In this document: positions 1 through 11,474 of the stretch, one piece after another
Position numbering within the stretch: the first letter of the stretch is position 1
Layout of the letters: every line of letters starts with the position of its first letter
DNA from: Talinum fruticosum
Taxonomy: Eukaryota; Streptophyta; Magnoliopsida; Caryophyllales; Talinaceae
Assembly: GCA_021018815.1 (NCBI GenBank)
Contig: JAITYX010000028.1
Coordinates: 1,178,001-1,242,000 of the forward strand
Reading direction: 5' to 3'
Length of the DNA: 64,000 bases
Translations under genes and position numbers: made by a program
Notes under the pieces: model-generated
Databases searched by the model: none
Told to the model about the DNA's origin: nothing
The model's input: only the letters and a program-made list of their open reading frames with translations

Positions 1-627
1 TAATTAACTCGTCAAAGCAACTAAAAAAGAAGCTGGGTCGGATCCTAAAAGATTGAACCGAGATAAGAAAGAGATAAAATCGGATAGAATACGGTTGGCG
101 TGTGCCTGGCTAGCCGGGCGCCCCTAGGGTTTCGTACCCTAGTGTGTCTATGAGGGACTCTCTAAGCTAAAACGCAGTGTTCCACTTAGTACTTCTATAA
201 GGCGGGCATTGAGCACGACGTTGTTCTAAGGGAGCACGCTTCTAGTCTCATGTGAACTGTCCTATAAAGCTTAAATGCAACACTTTAATGTCGTCTTAAG
301 GTCTTCGACTCCTTGTCCGATTTGGACAAAACTAGAATGCGGTACTCTAAACTTGGAATTTCACGACACACGGCATTGGACTCCATTGTCTCTTAAGGCT
401 CGCCCGGTTCTTGGATCCTCCGAAAGAAAAGGGATTTGTGGACCAACCCAAGGCCAAAGGTCGTTTATTTGGTGTTGGGGGTTTTTGTGGTTTATTGGCT
501 TATGTTGCACCAATCAATCATAGTTCAAGGTCTAAATCCTCAAAAAGGACTCGGGATTTCATCATTGGACCAACATAATAAAAACAAAAATAAAGAGATA
601 AGGGACGACACATTTTAGGTGTCTATA
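1..627 (-). mobile_element. Tat-like gypsy LTR, terminal part
   Basis: This is the end of a Tat-like LTR running in from outside the window. It ends in GTGTCTATA, a mutated form of the family terminus GTGTCTACA, which on the minus strand is the LTR start TGTAGACACC. The same sequence recurs at 6560-6932, 18470-18858 and 33560-33944, with the shared words CTTCGACTCCTTGT and TTGGACAAAA. Next to it lies pol sequence, not a polypurine tract, so it is a solo or recombined LTR rather than the 3' LTR of the neighbouring remnant. Confidence 0.8.
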
Positions 628-840
628 GAACTCTGTAAGGAGCGAAATAAATTGCTTCGCTCTTCCGGATCCAAGTGTCTTCCCAATTTTTACCTCTTGG
701 GGCTGATCAACTAATCCTAGATTAATTGTTATTGTTTCCTCTATTATTGCCGACCGATTTTCATGATCTTCTATAACCGTTATTAATTCTTTAGGGATTT
801 CTTGTTAGAGGAGAAGGCAAGTAGTAAGGAAAAAGATTCA
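628..840 (-). pseudogene. gypsy reverse transcriptase, N-terminal scrap
   Basis: Read on the minus strand this matches 12600-12790, where the translation contains the KEFIDVFAWSY motif that opens the RT domain of plant gypsy elements. Shared DNA words are AAGGAGCGAA and AATTGCTTCGCTC. The RT core that should follow is missing; the LTR ending at 627 takes its place. No open frame survives. Confidence 0.6.
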
Positions 841-1021
841 TCTTATTGAATAAGAAAATGAGTATATCGGACTCGGAAACGTAAGATGCGGAATTAAAAA
901 CAACAAAACTAGAAGATGAACTAGAAGCAACGAGAACAGATGTAAAATCCCTAGTGCTAGACTTAGGAATGGGATGCTCTCCTAAGTTAACTGCAAACTC
1001 TTAGCCCTCCTCGACATCGAT

Positions 1022-1429
1022 CCAAGTAATGTGCTTGGACCCTTCAGCGTTGATTTCATTGATGAGTCCGGACATATCGAGCTGCGGGTGGGACATGGCT
1101 CGAGATAGTATCGAGACCGAATTCCCCTCTAAGTTCTTCTCCTATCCGAATAACAAACCGAGTACGTTATTCCCGGCCAAGTTGGTTCGATCCAGTGCTG
1201 GATCGCCCTCTTTAAGGAGGTAGGGTGCCTCCTTTTCTAGTATACAACAATCATTAAACGACCCCAAGTCGAGTACTAGAATACCCTTGTCTTTGAGGTA
1301 GTAAGGTTCGATCAAACCGTAGTAGGGATGGCATTCCCTTCTTTTAGAAATTGCTCGTTTAGAGTATAAAGAAAATGCTTGATGGAAGACTGTGTGAGGT
1401 GCGGTCCTCCTAGTCCGAACTTTCCGCAT
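1022..1429 (-). pseudogene. gypsy pol, segment between protease and RT
   Basis: The minus strand encodes a 95-residue open stretch and then a sequence with the SHPQ motif near 1080-1100, which precedes RT in this lineage. The same segment is at 27690-28070 in element A. The order on the minus strand (protease about 2200, this segment, RT scrap 628-840) is normal pol order, so it belongs to the same remnant. Frameshifts separate the open pieces. Confidence 0.6.
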
Positions 1430-1859
1430 GGCTTGGGCTAGTTCCTTAGCGGTAAGTTGCTAGCCTAGCCCAACTTTATAGTTATTAGTCGGTTCGAGGG
1501 ATGGAAAGATAGGGTGGTATAACCTTACGCCTACAGACTTGGCTCTGGAAAATACCCCTTCTTCCTAAGAATCGAGTGGACGCTAGGGTTTCCATAATGA
1601 TTGAAGTTAAGAGGTGCTTCATCCGTATATAGGGCAGCGGCAGTCTCAAATCCAGTAAAGCTCTTCGTCATCGGCATTCTCGCTTAATTTTCTAGTGCGA
1701 GTGTAGAGGGCACGGCTTGATGATCATGTAACGAAGGGCATCCTAGAAGCAGATTGAATGTAGCTGGGATGTCTAGGAGTTGGAAGTCAATGTTCTTCAC
1801 TACAAGCCTTACATTGATTGGTAAGGTCAATGTTCCCATGACTATTCTCTTAGAATTGT

Positions 1860-2250
1860 CATAGGCTTGGAGATGAACATATGTTTAGAGAGTTGTTGCT
1901 CTTTGATTCCTAACCTTTTGGTGATTCCCTAAGGATAAACGTTCACAACTAATCCGTTGTCTACCAAGATTAATGGGAAGAACTTGTTGATGCAATTTAC
2001 GATTAAATAAAGGGCATTGTTGTGTGCAACGTCATCTTCGAGGAGATCTTTTTGATTAAAAGTAATGGTTCTGTCCCTACTGTTGACCAATCCTACTACT
2101 TCCTCGGGCGTGGTTTTAAGAGAGACCTCGATCTTGCTAAACATGTTAGTTAAGGCTTGCGTATGTTTCGGGAAGCAAATATTAGTTGCCATATTGAAAT
2201 GTCAACTTTTAGCCTTTGAAGTTGTTTTAGGATTAGGTCTTCTTCTTTAG
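1860..2250 (-). pseudogene. gypsy aspartic protease domain
   Basis: An 87-residue open frame holds the retropepsin region of gag-pol. The segment VDNGLVVNVYP corresponds to the VDNGSALNVCP-type active-site motif of Tat/Ogre elements, whose Asp would cut the polyprotein. The upstream part SKIEVSLKTTPEEVVGLVN matches element A (28473-28880). A stop follows the motif directly, so the domain is truncated. Confidence 0.75.
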
Positions 2251-2559
2251 CAGCTTTAGGTTCTTTTGGGGCTTTATGAGTTTGTTGTGGACCCACAAGT
2301 GCATTATACCGTCCATATCTAGTAAGGAATTGGATTTACGGACCTTTAGGTTCACCCCAAAAGTCTTCTTCTTCTAAGGTTGGTGTGCCCCGTAAGTCAT
2401 CATCGTTGTCGCTATTGTCTTTGGTTTCATAGATGTCTTCCTCGTCACTTACCCACAGCCCATGGACTTCTAGATCTAGAGGAGGCAAGCTAATAAGCGG
2501 TTTGGAATCATCGATGCCTTGAATGAAGACAAATGGGTCCCACCGACTCGTAATGGGTT

Positions 2560-3515
2560 TAGAGAAAATAGCTAAAGTACAGCTAAAAGGATTCTTATTG
2601 TTGCTCGGTTCCGAGTGGCCTTAGGAAGAAAGAGTTGACCATTGCGGAACATACTCTCCAATTTATTCTTGAATGTCGAGCATCGCTCAATGTTGTGTCC
2701 TTGTGCACGATGGTATTTACGGAATTTTTTACGTCCTAGTTTTTAGGCGCTTCGCCGTTTCTAATTCTACTCTTATGGTTGGAAATTCTATTTTCCCTTT
2801 GGCCAATAGGCAGTCAAGGGCTTAAGCATATGTGGTATCAATGGGAGTGTAGTCATTATACCTATTGAGGGCATTGACATCCGCACCCTCGCTAGTATTG
2901 CCTTGATTAGAGGTTTTCTTACCTTTAGATCGATAATTACCTCTATGCCTAGTCACAACTTTTGTGGTCGTCATAGAAAGCTCTTATTATATCAACAAGC
3001 CAGGCATCTCTAAGGGTTGACAAGCTCATAATTGATAGGAATTAGAGATGCCGATTGTAGGCGAGTCGAAGGTTCATCACAATGATCCGCATTTGGTTCT
3101 TCTCGGAAGGTCGGTCTACCATGTGGGCAGCCTTTGCCCTCCATCCGACGAGAAAGTCTCGTAAAGCTCTCTTTCTCACCTTGCTTGATCGACTCAAAGT
3201 CTCTAAGCATGACTGGTAGATAAGTGTTATAGGAGTATTGGTGTAGGAATTCCTTACACGGATCAGTCCAATTGGTGACCTTGCATGGGTCCACCACGTT
3301 ATACCACTTCATTACATCAGTATCGAAAGTCCATGGGAAGATGATGTAGTAATTGTTTTCCTGTATGTTCTTAAGAGTCATTGCTCCTAAGAAGTTGCGA
3401 ACGTGGTGATGTGGATTCTCGAAACCTCAAAACATGATATCGTGTATGGTGAACTTAGGGGGTAGTTTCCTTTAGGGATTGAAATGAATCCCTTGTGGTC
3501 AAAGTAATGGCTACT
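2560..3515 (-). pseudogene. gypsy gag, C-terminal part
   Basis: A 123-residue frame (3381 to 3010) shows the Retrotrans_gag core: MKWYN, then KEFLHQYSYNT, then KQGEKESFTRLSRRMEGK, as in plant Tat elements, where Gag forms the particle that packages element RNA. A further piece near 2640-2700 has the H-to-C pattern of a degenerate zinc-binding segment. The N-terminal half of gag is cut off where a copia LTR begins at 3516. Elements A (29280-30506) and J (47681-48296) carry the same domain. Confidence 0.75.
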
Positions 3516-4810
3516 TGAAGGTTTGCATTTGTAGAGGCTAAGTCACTCTACGGAGGTGAATAGGGCAATGAAAGATTTTGCGGAATAACAAAGGATTACT
3601 GCACAAGAATGACTTAGAAATAATTTCGAGTCTAGATTGGACTCGAAACAGGTAAGACACGAAATTACGTGGAAACCCTCATACGACGAGAAAAACATGG
3701 GCAGTGCTAATCAAAGCACTAAGTCAAATCGAGTATTTGAATCCACAAACAAGGATTGACCCCTTATAAATTGCTCCCTTATACAATTTAATTATAAGTT
3801 TTTCCTAGACTTAGAAATTCCCTTATCATATCTAGTACTTTCTAACCGAGGTAACCTTTACGGGTAGGGGACAATTGAGCTGAGTTAACTCTTACACCTC
3901 GGTTAAGGGACTTTATAGAGAAATGAAAATGTAAGAGTGATTACAAGACTTTTCTCTTCACAACTCAAACACTAAGAACTTAAGAAGTAGAGTTGTAAAA
4001 GCTAGAAGATTGAGTAAGAGTAGACTATATTAAGTTCCAGACAACGTTCAACAATCTTCAAGTCTTGTAGGAAGGCTTCTATTGATACTTAGTAGGGCAC
4101 GAGTAGGCATTGAGACCGGTTATGGACTTGTGAGCTTCATTAGCCATTGTCACGGCTAGTTTCGATCACTCGAAAAGGAGTCGTTGCAAAATGAACATTT
4201 TGCTTTGGTCCTTGGCTGAAAAAGTAGTCTATCCCACTGGTGATGACAGAAATATAGGGTGGAAACAACTATTAGACTCAAAGTTGAAGTTTACCGGATT
4301 TGCTAACAAACAACCCTAACACGGTGTATAAGCCTTGTCCAGAAAATGTGTTTTTCTGTCTCTTGGTGTTTAATGTTAGGAAGCCGATTGATTTTGCTTT
4401 CAAAATAAGATTAAAATACTTTAATCAACCTGCAAAAGCAAATCAAAGTGGTACACAAAGTATAAAAATACTTTGCTCTATGATTAGACAAAGATAATAA
4501 TTAATTCATAATAATTAAGTGCTTAATTATCTTCCGCCTAAAAGAATGGAGTTTTCTAAGTCTAATATTCAATAAGCTCAAATTCCATCTTGAGTTAATA
4601 CTTTAAATGATGAAGGTATTAAGATTGAGTAAGCGAAATGCATAGACTTGATCGAGTAAATAATTTCATGCAAGAAACTAACTTAGAAAAGAGAATGAAT
4701 GCGGTAATTCATTTTCTATTAGAACAATAAGTCGATGCTAAGAATATGAAGCGTTTAAATCTAAAAGAAACATAAACAACTAAAGAAGGGAAAAAGGATT
4801 GTGTTATTGA
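3516..4810 (-). mobile_element. copia (Sirevirus-like) LTR inside gypsy gag
   Basis: The left end TGAAGGTTTGC is the reverse complement of the end of the copia LTR, and the next 60 bases match the LTR ends at 11475 and 60007 (shared word GGTGAATAGGG). Further in, AAAATACTTTG and AATTAAGTGCTTAATTAT match the LTRs at 12430-12515 and 60660-60720. The left flank is gypsy gag. The far end (expected GTCTTCA) was not found, so the right boundary is approximate; the LTR seems cut by the next LTR. Confidence 0.7.
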
Positions 4811-5957
4811 TCTAAGACCCCACGAATTAAAGAACCATTTGAAGCTATGGCCATAGAAGTGTCTCGTCAACCGAAGCCACGAATTATTTTCCTTCCACGA
4901 ATTATTGACAATATGCGTCCTTTAAAGTCGGAGGCAAGCCTTAAGGCCACGAATTATTTTGCCTCTAAGAACCGAGCCCACGAATTATTTTGGCTCCAAG
5001 AATTGGGTCTTTAGAGTAGGGCATAAATCTTCTTTCCATTCAAAACCGAGAAGACTTAAAGAGCTACGATATGAAGAAACGAATGATTATGCATAATGAA
5101 CAAGAAAGAAAGAATCAATTATTTATGAAATGCATGATTGAACTCAAGAAGAAGAATTAACCCTAATTTCATAAGATATTAATACGATAAGAAGTAAGAT
5201 ATTATTTACGTGATGAATGACTAACATGATGAATAATTATATAACATACTTGCGTAGAAAGAAGAATGAAGTGTGTTTTGATTGAATTCACGAGTAATTG
5301 ATGCCATTGTTCCACTTGGTAAGTTGGTAAGTTTAGTATCTCTCTTGTCTTAAGCATGTATGATCCGAATTGCATGTTATGAATGAATTGTGAACTTACG
5401 TGTGTTTGTGAATGAACTAATGTGCAAAGTGAAACTAGGGGTTCGAGTTTGGGTTATTTATCGGGCTCGTGGAGCTCATGACCTCTCCAACATTTTCAGG
5501 TACGGATGTTAAGACTCCTCGGAGTGGCTTTTGGCTTTTGGCTTTTGGGAGTACCGGATCGTTAGGAAGTCCCTGGATTGGCTATATGTATGGTGTTTTT
5601 AAACTGTAAATTAGTTATATGTGAATCTAAAGTTTTGACTATGTATATATAAAAGACCTATGTGTTTACTCCGACCGTATGGCTCATTGAGTTTGTGTGT
5701 TGGATACTCCGAACGTGTGGCTTATTGAGTTTATAGATGTGTTTTGTGTAGGGTAAGGCTTTAAACCTATGGGATTAGGTATATTACGGATGGTAACTAT
5801 CTCGGAATTTTCAGGAAAACCTTTGAAAACCTAAAAACGCGATTCGAACAATCTAAGAGAAAACTATTAACCCCAAGTTGAGATCTTAAGTAGCCTTAGG
5901 GGTTCCTCTCGGGAACCCCGACATGTAATACTCCTAGGGTGGGTTTTGGGTTTTACA
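4811..5957 (+). mobile_element. short gypsy-type LTR related to the 15210-18169 insertion
   Basis: The last 250 bases match the end of the 15210-18169 insertion: repeated GTGTGGCTCATTGAGTT-like words, GTGTAGGGT, GGTTCCT...GGAACCCC, TGTAATACTCC and a final GGGTTTTACA. The left end TCTAAGACCC mirrors that terminus (TGTAAAACCC when reversed). I found no target duplication: the left flank is copia LTR and the right flank gypsy LTR, so a later rearrangement is likely. No coding sequence. Confidence 0.5.
4820..5000. repeat. five CCACGAATTA words, three in hairpins
   Basis: CCACGAATTA occurs at 4820, 4877, 4895, 4947 and 4979. Three copies (4877, 4947, 4979) have the longer loop CACGAATTATTTT. These lie between short inverted repeats: GAAG/CTTC, GAGGCAA/TTGCCTC and GAGCC/GGCTC. 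The stems differ while the loop is constant. A perfect palindrome GCCTTAAGGC lies at about 4937-4946. Confidence 0.6.
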
Positions 5958-6224
5958 CTCGGATCTCGGATCTCAATTTGTTGATGCAACAAGTGGTCAA
6001 TAAGGAAGGGCTTTTTGTAAGTTTTTATGTAGGTAGAGGAAACTTTGCACGCAATTAATGGAGGATTAGATTTCAAGTGTAGGAAATAGTGGAAAGATTA
6101 GGAATAAGTCGAAAAGAAACCAAGAGATCGAGAAAACAAAAGGGAGTATTCAGGAGCTCTTAGTTAGGTTTCAGCGAGTGTAACGTTAAGGAATGAGCCT
6201 TCTACAAAGTGAGAGCCTAAGCTC

Positions 6225-6236
6225 TCTATTTATAGG
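6225..6236 (-). promoter_or_regulatory. LTR TATA box
   Basis: On the minus strand this reads CCTATAAATAGA, about 700 bp from the LTR start TGTAGACACC. The same box at the same distance is seen at 18297-18306, 33245-33258 and, slightly changed, 45456-45467. It is the likely core promoter driving transcription leftwards. Confidence 0.65.
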
Positions 6237-6370
6237 GAAAGGCTAGGTCATAAAAGGACCTAGGGTTTTAATTCGGTTAGCCGTCCAAAGCTAGCCCCGA
6301 ACCGGCTACGTAATCCCAAAAATTGAGCCAGAAAATTAGAAGATTGAACTGGATAAAACTGGATCCCACG

Positions 6371-6500
6371 GTAGGGGCACCGGCCATACGATACCATTTT
6401 GAGGTCTCATGCTCCTTCCGTGCTGTAACAGGATTCTCGGGTAAAACGCGACGTTTCAAGGCAAAACATACCAGTAGTGGCATCGGCCACGACATTGATT
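6371..6500. repeat. pair of GC-rich motifs about 105 bp apart in LTR U3
   Basis: GTAGGGGCACCGGCCAT (6371) and GTAGTGGCATCGGCCAC (about 6474) are two copies of one motif. They lie upstream of the LTR TATA box when read on the minus strand. Element J has the same pair at about 45593 and 45693. Confidence 0.6.
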
Positions 6501-6932
6501 TGAGGGAGGAAGCTTAGTGTCTCGGCGAAGCTGTTTCGAGCTAAATGTGGCATTTTGATGCTTGCGATCATGAAACACGTCACCTAACGTCGTCTTGATG
6601 TCTTCGACTCCATATCTAGGTTGGACAAAAGTGAAATGCAGTATTTTGAGCCTAGAATCTCCCTGTACGTGGCACTCGGACTTTCGTTGACAATGGATAT
6701 TTTACTCGGGATTGGACCATCCGAAGGAAAAGGGATTTTTGGACCAACCCAAGTCAAAAGGCTATTTATTTGGTGCTAAGGGGTGCTTTGTGGTTTATCG
6801 GCTTCCGCCGCACCAATCAAATACCGTTTGTGATCCAAATCCTCAAATAGGACTTAAGATTTCATCATCGGGCCAACAATATAAAATACATAAAGAAAAG
6901 AAATAAGGGACAACACGTTTTAGGTGTCTACA

Positions 6933-7140
6933 TAACCGAGAGTCAAACTTGAGTCTTTTGAATGCCAGAGACCAAGTGTTTGAGTTCCTGCAACCGCAAG
7001 ATATCTGAAAATTATCTTTATAGTAGTGAGATATAAAACTTTTTGATTAGTTTGAAATCTTGCACATAGACAGGACACTAAACATAATATTTTTCCTACT
7101 AATTGTAAGATAAAATAGAGAACCAATCATTCGTCTATAG
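6933..7140 (-). pseudogene. copia RT end and RNase H start (E)
   Basis: The translation has the CARFQTN motif and GLWHSKDSSLTLGY, which match CARFQANLKE and GLWYSGDSEPTL in F (53920-54050). This is the link between RT and RNase H in copia pol. The reading stops at the LTR junction at 6932. Confidence 0.8.
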
Positions 7141-8030
7141 AGTTTCGATGTACAACTTTACCTTTTTAATCTAAGTGCAGTTTAGTACTTGCTCCTCATT
7201 GGAGTTGTTGCATGCTTGACATCATGTAACATGTACTTCTTGAGTAACTCCTTAGTGTATTTGGATCGATGAACATAGGTGTCATTTTTCCCTTATTTGA
7301 TTTACGATCCAAGAAAGAAATTGAGTTCTCGCATCATGCTCATTTGGCACTCCTATCTTATCATCTTAGAAAAATCTTGACATAGAGTTTCATTAACGAC
7401 TCAAAATATAATGTCATCAACATAAATCGAATAATGAGAAAATCTTTTCCCTTGGTTTTTGTGAAAACAGTTTTGTTAATATGAGCTCTTTTGAAATCAT
7501 TTTTAACCAAAAACATGTTTAACCTTTCATACCATTCTTTTGGAGCTTGTTTTAAAACATACAAAGCTTTTTGCAATTTGAAAACATGATTAGGAAATTG
7601 AGAGTTTCCAAATCTAGGTTCTTCTTGAATATAACCATTGAGAAAATCACACTTAACATCCATTTGATATAATTTAACGTTCATGCTAGAGGCAAAAACT
7701 AAGAGAATTCTAATTGCCTCAATCCTAGCAACCGGTGCAAAGGTTTCCCCACAATCAATTCCCTCTTCTTCATTATATCCCCGAGTAACTAGTCTAGCTT
7801 TGTTTCGAATACTAAGCATCCCTCATCAAGTTTGTTTTTTAATACCCATTTGGTTCCTATAACTAGGTGGTCGGAAGGTCGTTTGGTCCGAGTCCGGACT
7901 TGGTTTCTTACAAATAGTGATAGTTCTTCTTGCATGGCCTCTACCCATTTAGGTTCAAATAGAGCTTCTAGCAGAATTTTAGGTTTAACTAATGATATGA
8001 ATGCAGAAAATGCACATAAATTTTAAAATA
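7141..8030 (-). pseudogene. copia reverse transcriptase (E)
   Basis: A 152-residue frame (7819-7361) carries GIDCGETFAPVARIEAIRIL, then MDVKCDFLNGYIQEE, then LKQAPKEWYERL, the hallmark blocks of Ty1/copia RT. The catalytic YVDD block is present at about 7402-7426 (IYVDDIIF) but one frame away, so a single-base shift separates it from the upstream part. Between 7820 and 8030 lies the N-terminal segment ending in WVLKNK. In an intact element this enzyme copies element RNA into DNA inside the particle. Confidence 0.85.
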
Positions 8031-9600
8031 AAGAACGAGTTGTTACCCCAGTATTGATACCCGAGATAATGTTCTCGGGTGGGTGACTAGATGAATATTT
8101 GAAAGCTTTACTCGTCCTCCGGTTTACTAAATTTGATGGTTGAATACTTTGTTCTTTAGCTTTTTAAGTCTCTTCTTTAGTTTGCTTTAGTGGTCCGAAT
8201 CGGTTCTTGAACCGGCTCATTCCGAGTTGGCTCGGTTCTCTTGTTGTGGATCATTTTGAGCTCGGCTTCCACTAAGTCATCCTCATTTCGGTTGAGCTTG
8301 AGGTTTGAGAAAGTGGATTCACTTATCCTACCATTCATCAAAGATAATGTGGATGCTTTCTTCCACTTTGTTAGTTTTCTTGTTGAAAATTCGATAAGCT
8401 TTGCCATGAGATGAATAACTAAGAAAAATACACCTTTATCTCACCATTCATCAAACTTAGTCGGATAATCCTTGCCATTGCTATGCATAGCATTTATATC
8501 CGAATGGTTTGAAGTAGGAAATGTTAGGTTTCTTCCCATTGTATAACTCATAAGGTGTTTTCTTCAAAATGGGTCGAATGAGGTATCTCGTTGAGAGAGT
8601 AGTTTGTCTGTGTATACTACCTCATCCCAAAATAGTATGTTAAGTCATTTTCAATCATCATGGTCCTTCCTATTTCTTCAAGAATTCTGTTCTTTCTTCC
8701 ACTACTCCATTTTGTTGAGGACTTATAGGTGCGAGAGAAGTTGTGAGAGATACCATTCTTGTCACAAAAATCAGTAAATTTTCAATAGTCAAACCGCCTT
8801 CCATGGTCGGTTCGAATCCTCCCGATTTGAGTCTCATACTCCACTTGTTTTCCTGCAGATCTTAGTGACCTCTTTAAAAGCTTCATTCTTGTTCTTTAGA
8901 AACCAACCCGGGTACATTGTGAGTAATCATCAATAATAACCAAGTACATATAATTTACCTCCTAAGCTTTTAACAGAATTTCATCACACAAATCCATATG
9001 TATTAATTGAAGCATTTTGGATATAGAAATTGTTTTGAGTGGCTTAAATGATGATCTAACTTGCTTTCCTTTTGTGCATGCATCACAAATTTTATCTTTC
9101 TTAAATGACTAATTATGTAGTCCTTTGACTAAGCCGTGAGATGTAAGTTTCTTGATTGTATGCATACTAATGTGACCTAATGATACCATGTTCATGAATC
9201 ATCATTGACTGATTTTAAACATGATAGATCTTGATTAGAATTACAACGAGGAATAGTTTAGGTGTTACTTGACCTTAGACTAGAGAGCTCTATCTCCTTT
9301 ATAACTGCATAAAAAGTGAAGCGGTTGGTCTAAGTGAATCTTACCTCTTGACCTTTGTCACATAGTTGAGAGATGTTTAGAAGATTATACTTGAGCCCCT
9401 TCAAGAGATACATTAGACCAACTGAATTGTCTCCTTGACCAATTCTACCAATGCCAATTATCTTGCCTTTGTCTGTTATCTCCAAATGTGAGATTTTCTC
9501 CTTTCTTTAAGCTCCGAGAAGAATCTTGAAGCTTCGGACATGTGGCGTGAGCATCCACCCTCTAAGTACGAGTGACCTTTTTATTTTTGATTTAGCTTCA
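8031..9600 (-). pseudogene. copia protease end, GAG-pre-integrase and integrase (E)
   Basis: From right to left on the minus strand: a CSRHM motif near 9540-9570, which in F sits in GGCSRHMSGD; the integrase core with KNGISHNFS near 8760; then KKTPYELYNGKKPNISYF near 8530-8570. A basic linker (8407-8177) leads into RT. Integrase would insert the DNA copy into the chromosome. The frame is broken many times and no long open stretch remains. Confidence 0.7.
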
Positions 9601-10560
9601 AAATAGAAACATTGTAACCCATCTCATTTCCTCTTACAAACCCAAGTAACTATTTTTACTTGGTCATTTTGTGAGGAAGAGCACTTTTGGGAACCCGATT
9701 TGAATAATTTTGGGTTTGGTCTAATTTCGAGTCCGCATTCTTAAGAACTAACTATATGGCTATTTCTTTTGAAATCCTCTCTTTTATAAACTGATTTAGA
9801 AGACTTTTTCATAAAAGTCTGGTCTAGGCTTAGTCCCTTTCTTCCTTGAAGGAATGGGATAATGCTCAACCTTCCTCTACTTAATCGTTCTAGAATTAGT
9901 TTTGAACATATTTTAGTAGGAATTATCTTTATGTTCAGCATTGTAGCCAAGTCCTTCTTTTCGAAAAGAGACACACTCGAGAACCAAGTAGTAAATCAAG
10001 GTTTTTCGACCTTGAGTAAGCTTTAGAACCAACTCCTAAGACTTACCGAGCTTTTGTTTCAATTGTTCATTCTCCGTTCCGAGGCACTCGGACTCGGTCT
10101 ATTATCTTGAGTATTAGTGTCAAGAACCTTCGGGTTTTGTCCGAGTTTTTCTAAATCATTTTTCAAAGAATTTTTCTCAAGCACTAAGAGACATTAGTTT
10201 TCTTTAAATTCGGAAGAATTAGAATTGGACTTCTCCTCCAAAGTAAAAATGTATCTAGCAATCATGGTTGGAGAATTTGAGAAAGTAGTTGATTACCTCT
10301 TGAGGGTCTGTTTCCTCAATATCTAATGCTTCACTTTCGATTCGATTTAGCTTTTGAGTCCGACAAAGCCATGAGACACTTTGACTCATCATCGGTGTCA
10401 TCATCTTCCTCCGATTCATCATCACTCCAGGTGGCTTCCGTAGCCTTTTACTTCTTCCTATCCTTTCTCCTCTTTGGACAGTCTTCGACTACGTGCTCCT
10501 TCGCTGCCACACTAAAAACAGACCATAGTTCTTAGTTAAAGATAAATTTGAAGGAGATGA
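9601..10560 (-). pseudogene. copia gag-pol linker, degraded (E)
   Basis: This links gag to protease. It matches F 50500-51330 in its long Ser/Lys/Glu-rich character, with word matches such as CCGAGTTTTTC. One 77-residue open piece (9974-9741) has no recognisable motif. I saw no intact CCHC knuckle here, although F keeps one. Confidence 0.5.
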
Positions 10561-11450
10561 GAATTTACCTCTTCTGTCCTTCTTGTAGAACTCTTGCTTT
10601 GCCTTCTGCTGCCACTTTTTGTATTTCGTCATTTTCATAAATGCTTGGGCTAGAACCGCCCTAGGGTCTTTTCGAAATCTAAGGAGCTCAAACTAGGACT
10701 AGGTTCTTTTAAGGCTTTGAGAGCAATGTTTCTTTTGGTGCTAACCTCATATTCTTCTCACTCTGGATGCAACTCATGAGGGAGTAGTTTCCCAATGAGT
10801 TCATCTAGCTTCAATTGAGTAAGGTCCTAAGCTTCTTCCATAACTCGTCAACTTGGGATCCCATCTTCCGTTCGGTAGACTTCTCGGAATATTTCTAACA
10901 ATCTCTTCATGACAAATCTTCCTTCCAATGGACTTGAGATTATTAACAATCTCAATGAAGCAAATGTACATTTTACTTATGTTCTCATTAGCCTTCATCT
11001 TAAACATCTCATACTATTGGAGATATTAACTTTTCTTTGCTTGCTTCACTTGACTAATACCTTTATATGTAGTAACCAATGTGTCCTAGACTTTCTTCGC
11101 AGATATCAAGAGAACATACTCTATTGTATTATGCTTAGTCGATTGCACACACAAGTGTGCTCATTACCTTGAAGTTCTTTTTGTATTTCTCGTTCTTTTC
11201 AGCGAGTAAACTCGGACTTCACCTTGGCTACTATACGAGTGCCATCTGTCTTGGTGGGACTATAATTGACGCTGTAGATGATGTTTCAAACACCTTCATC
11301 ATAGTCCTGGATGAAGCATTCCATGATCTTTTTCTAGTAAGCGAAGTTTGATCCCTTGAAATTAGGTGGTTTGGTGAAAGATCTTCCTTTGTCGAACTCT
11401 CCATAGTGAAGAGCCATCTCATCTTTAAACCTTAGATTATTAGATCCTTT
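10561..11450 (-). pseudogene. copia gag, UBN2-type (E)
   Basis: A 68-residue frame (11007-10801) reads EIVNNLKSIGRKICHEE, matching F at 49970-50030 (NNLKS, SHEEM), in the UBN2 gag core. To the right, the minus strand near 11340-11400 encodes a piece like F's gag start (DEGRSS/KGSNF region). Gag would build the virus-like particle. The frame is broken between the pieces. Confidence 0.75.
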
Positions 11451-11453
11451 GAG

Positions 11454-11474
11454 AAGGCTAGGCTCGATACCAAT
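11454..11474 (-). other. copia primer binding site (E)
   Basis: Adjacent to the LTR, the minus strand reads TTGGTATCGAGCC. This resembles the copia PBS TGGTATCAGAGC, complementary to initiator Met-tRNA, with one base missing. F (49455-49475) has the same shortened form. Confidence 0.65.

Larger units (their letters stand above)
5958..6932 (-). mobile_element. Tat-like gypsy LTR, end part
   Basis: This matches the final kilobase of element A's LTRs, from the GATCTC / GATGCAA block to GTGTCTACA. It abuts the copia RNase H at 6933 with no gap. On the minus strand the LTR start TGTAGACACC follows the codons for Leu-Gly-Tyr, as if inserted there. Its beginning is replaced by the LTR ending at 5957. 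Confidence 0.8.

Noticed and set aside
4300..4497. 65-residue plus-strand frame
   Set aside because: It lies within a copia LTR and the equivalent frame in other LTR copies (12272-12472) is not conserved as protein.
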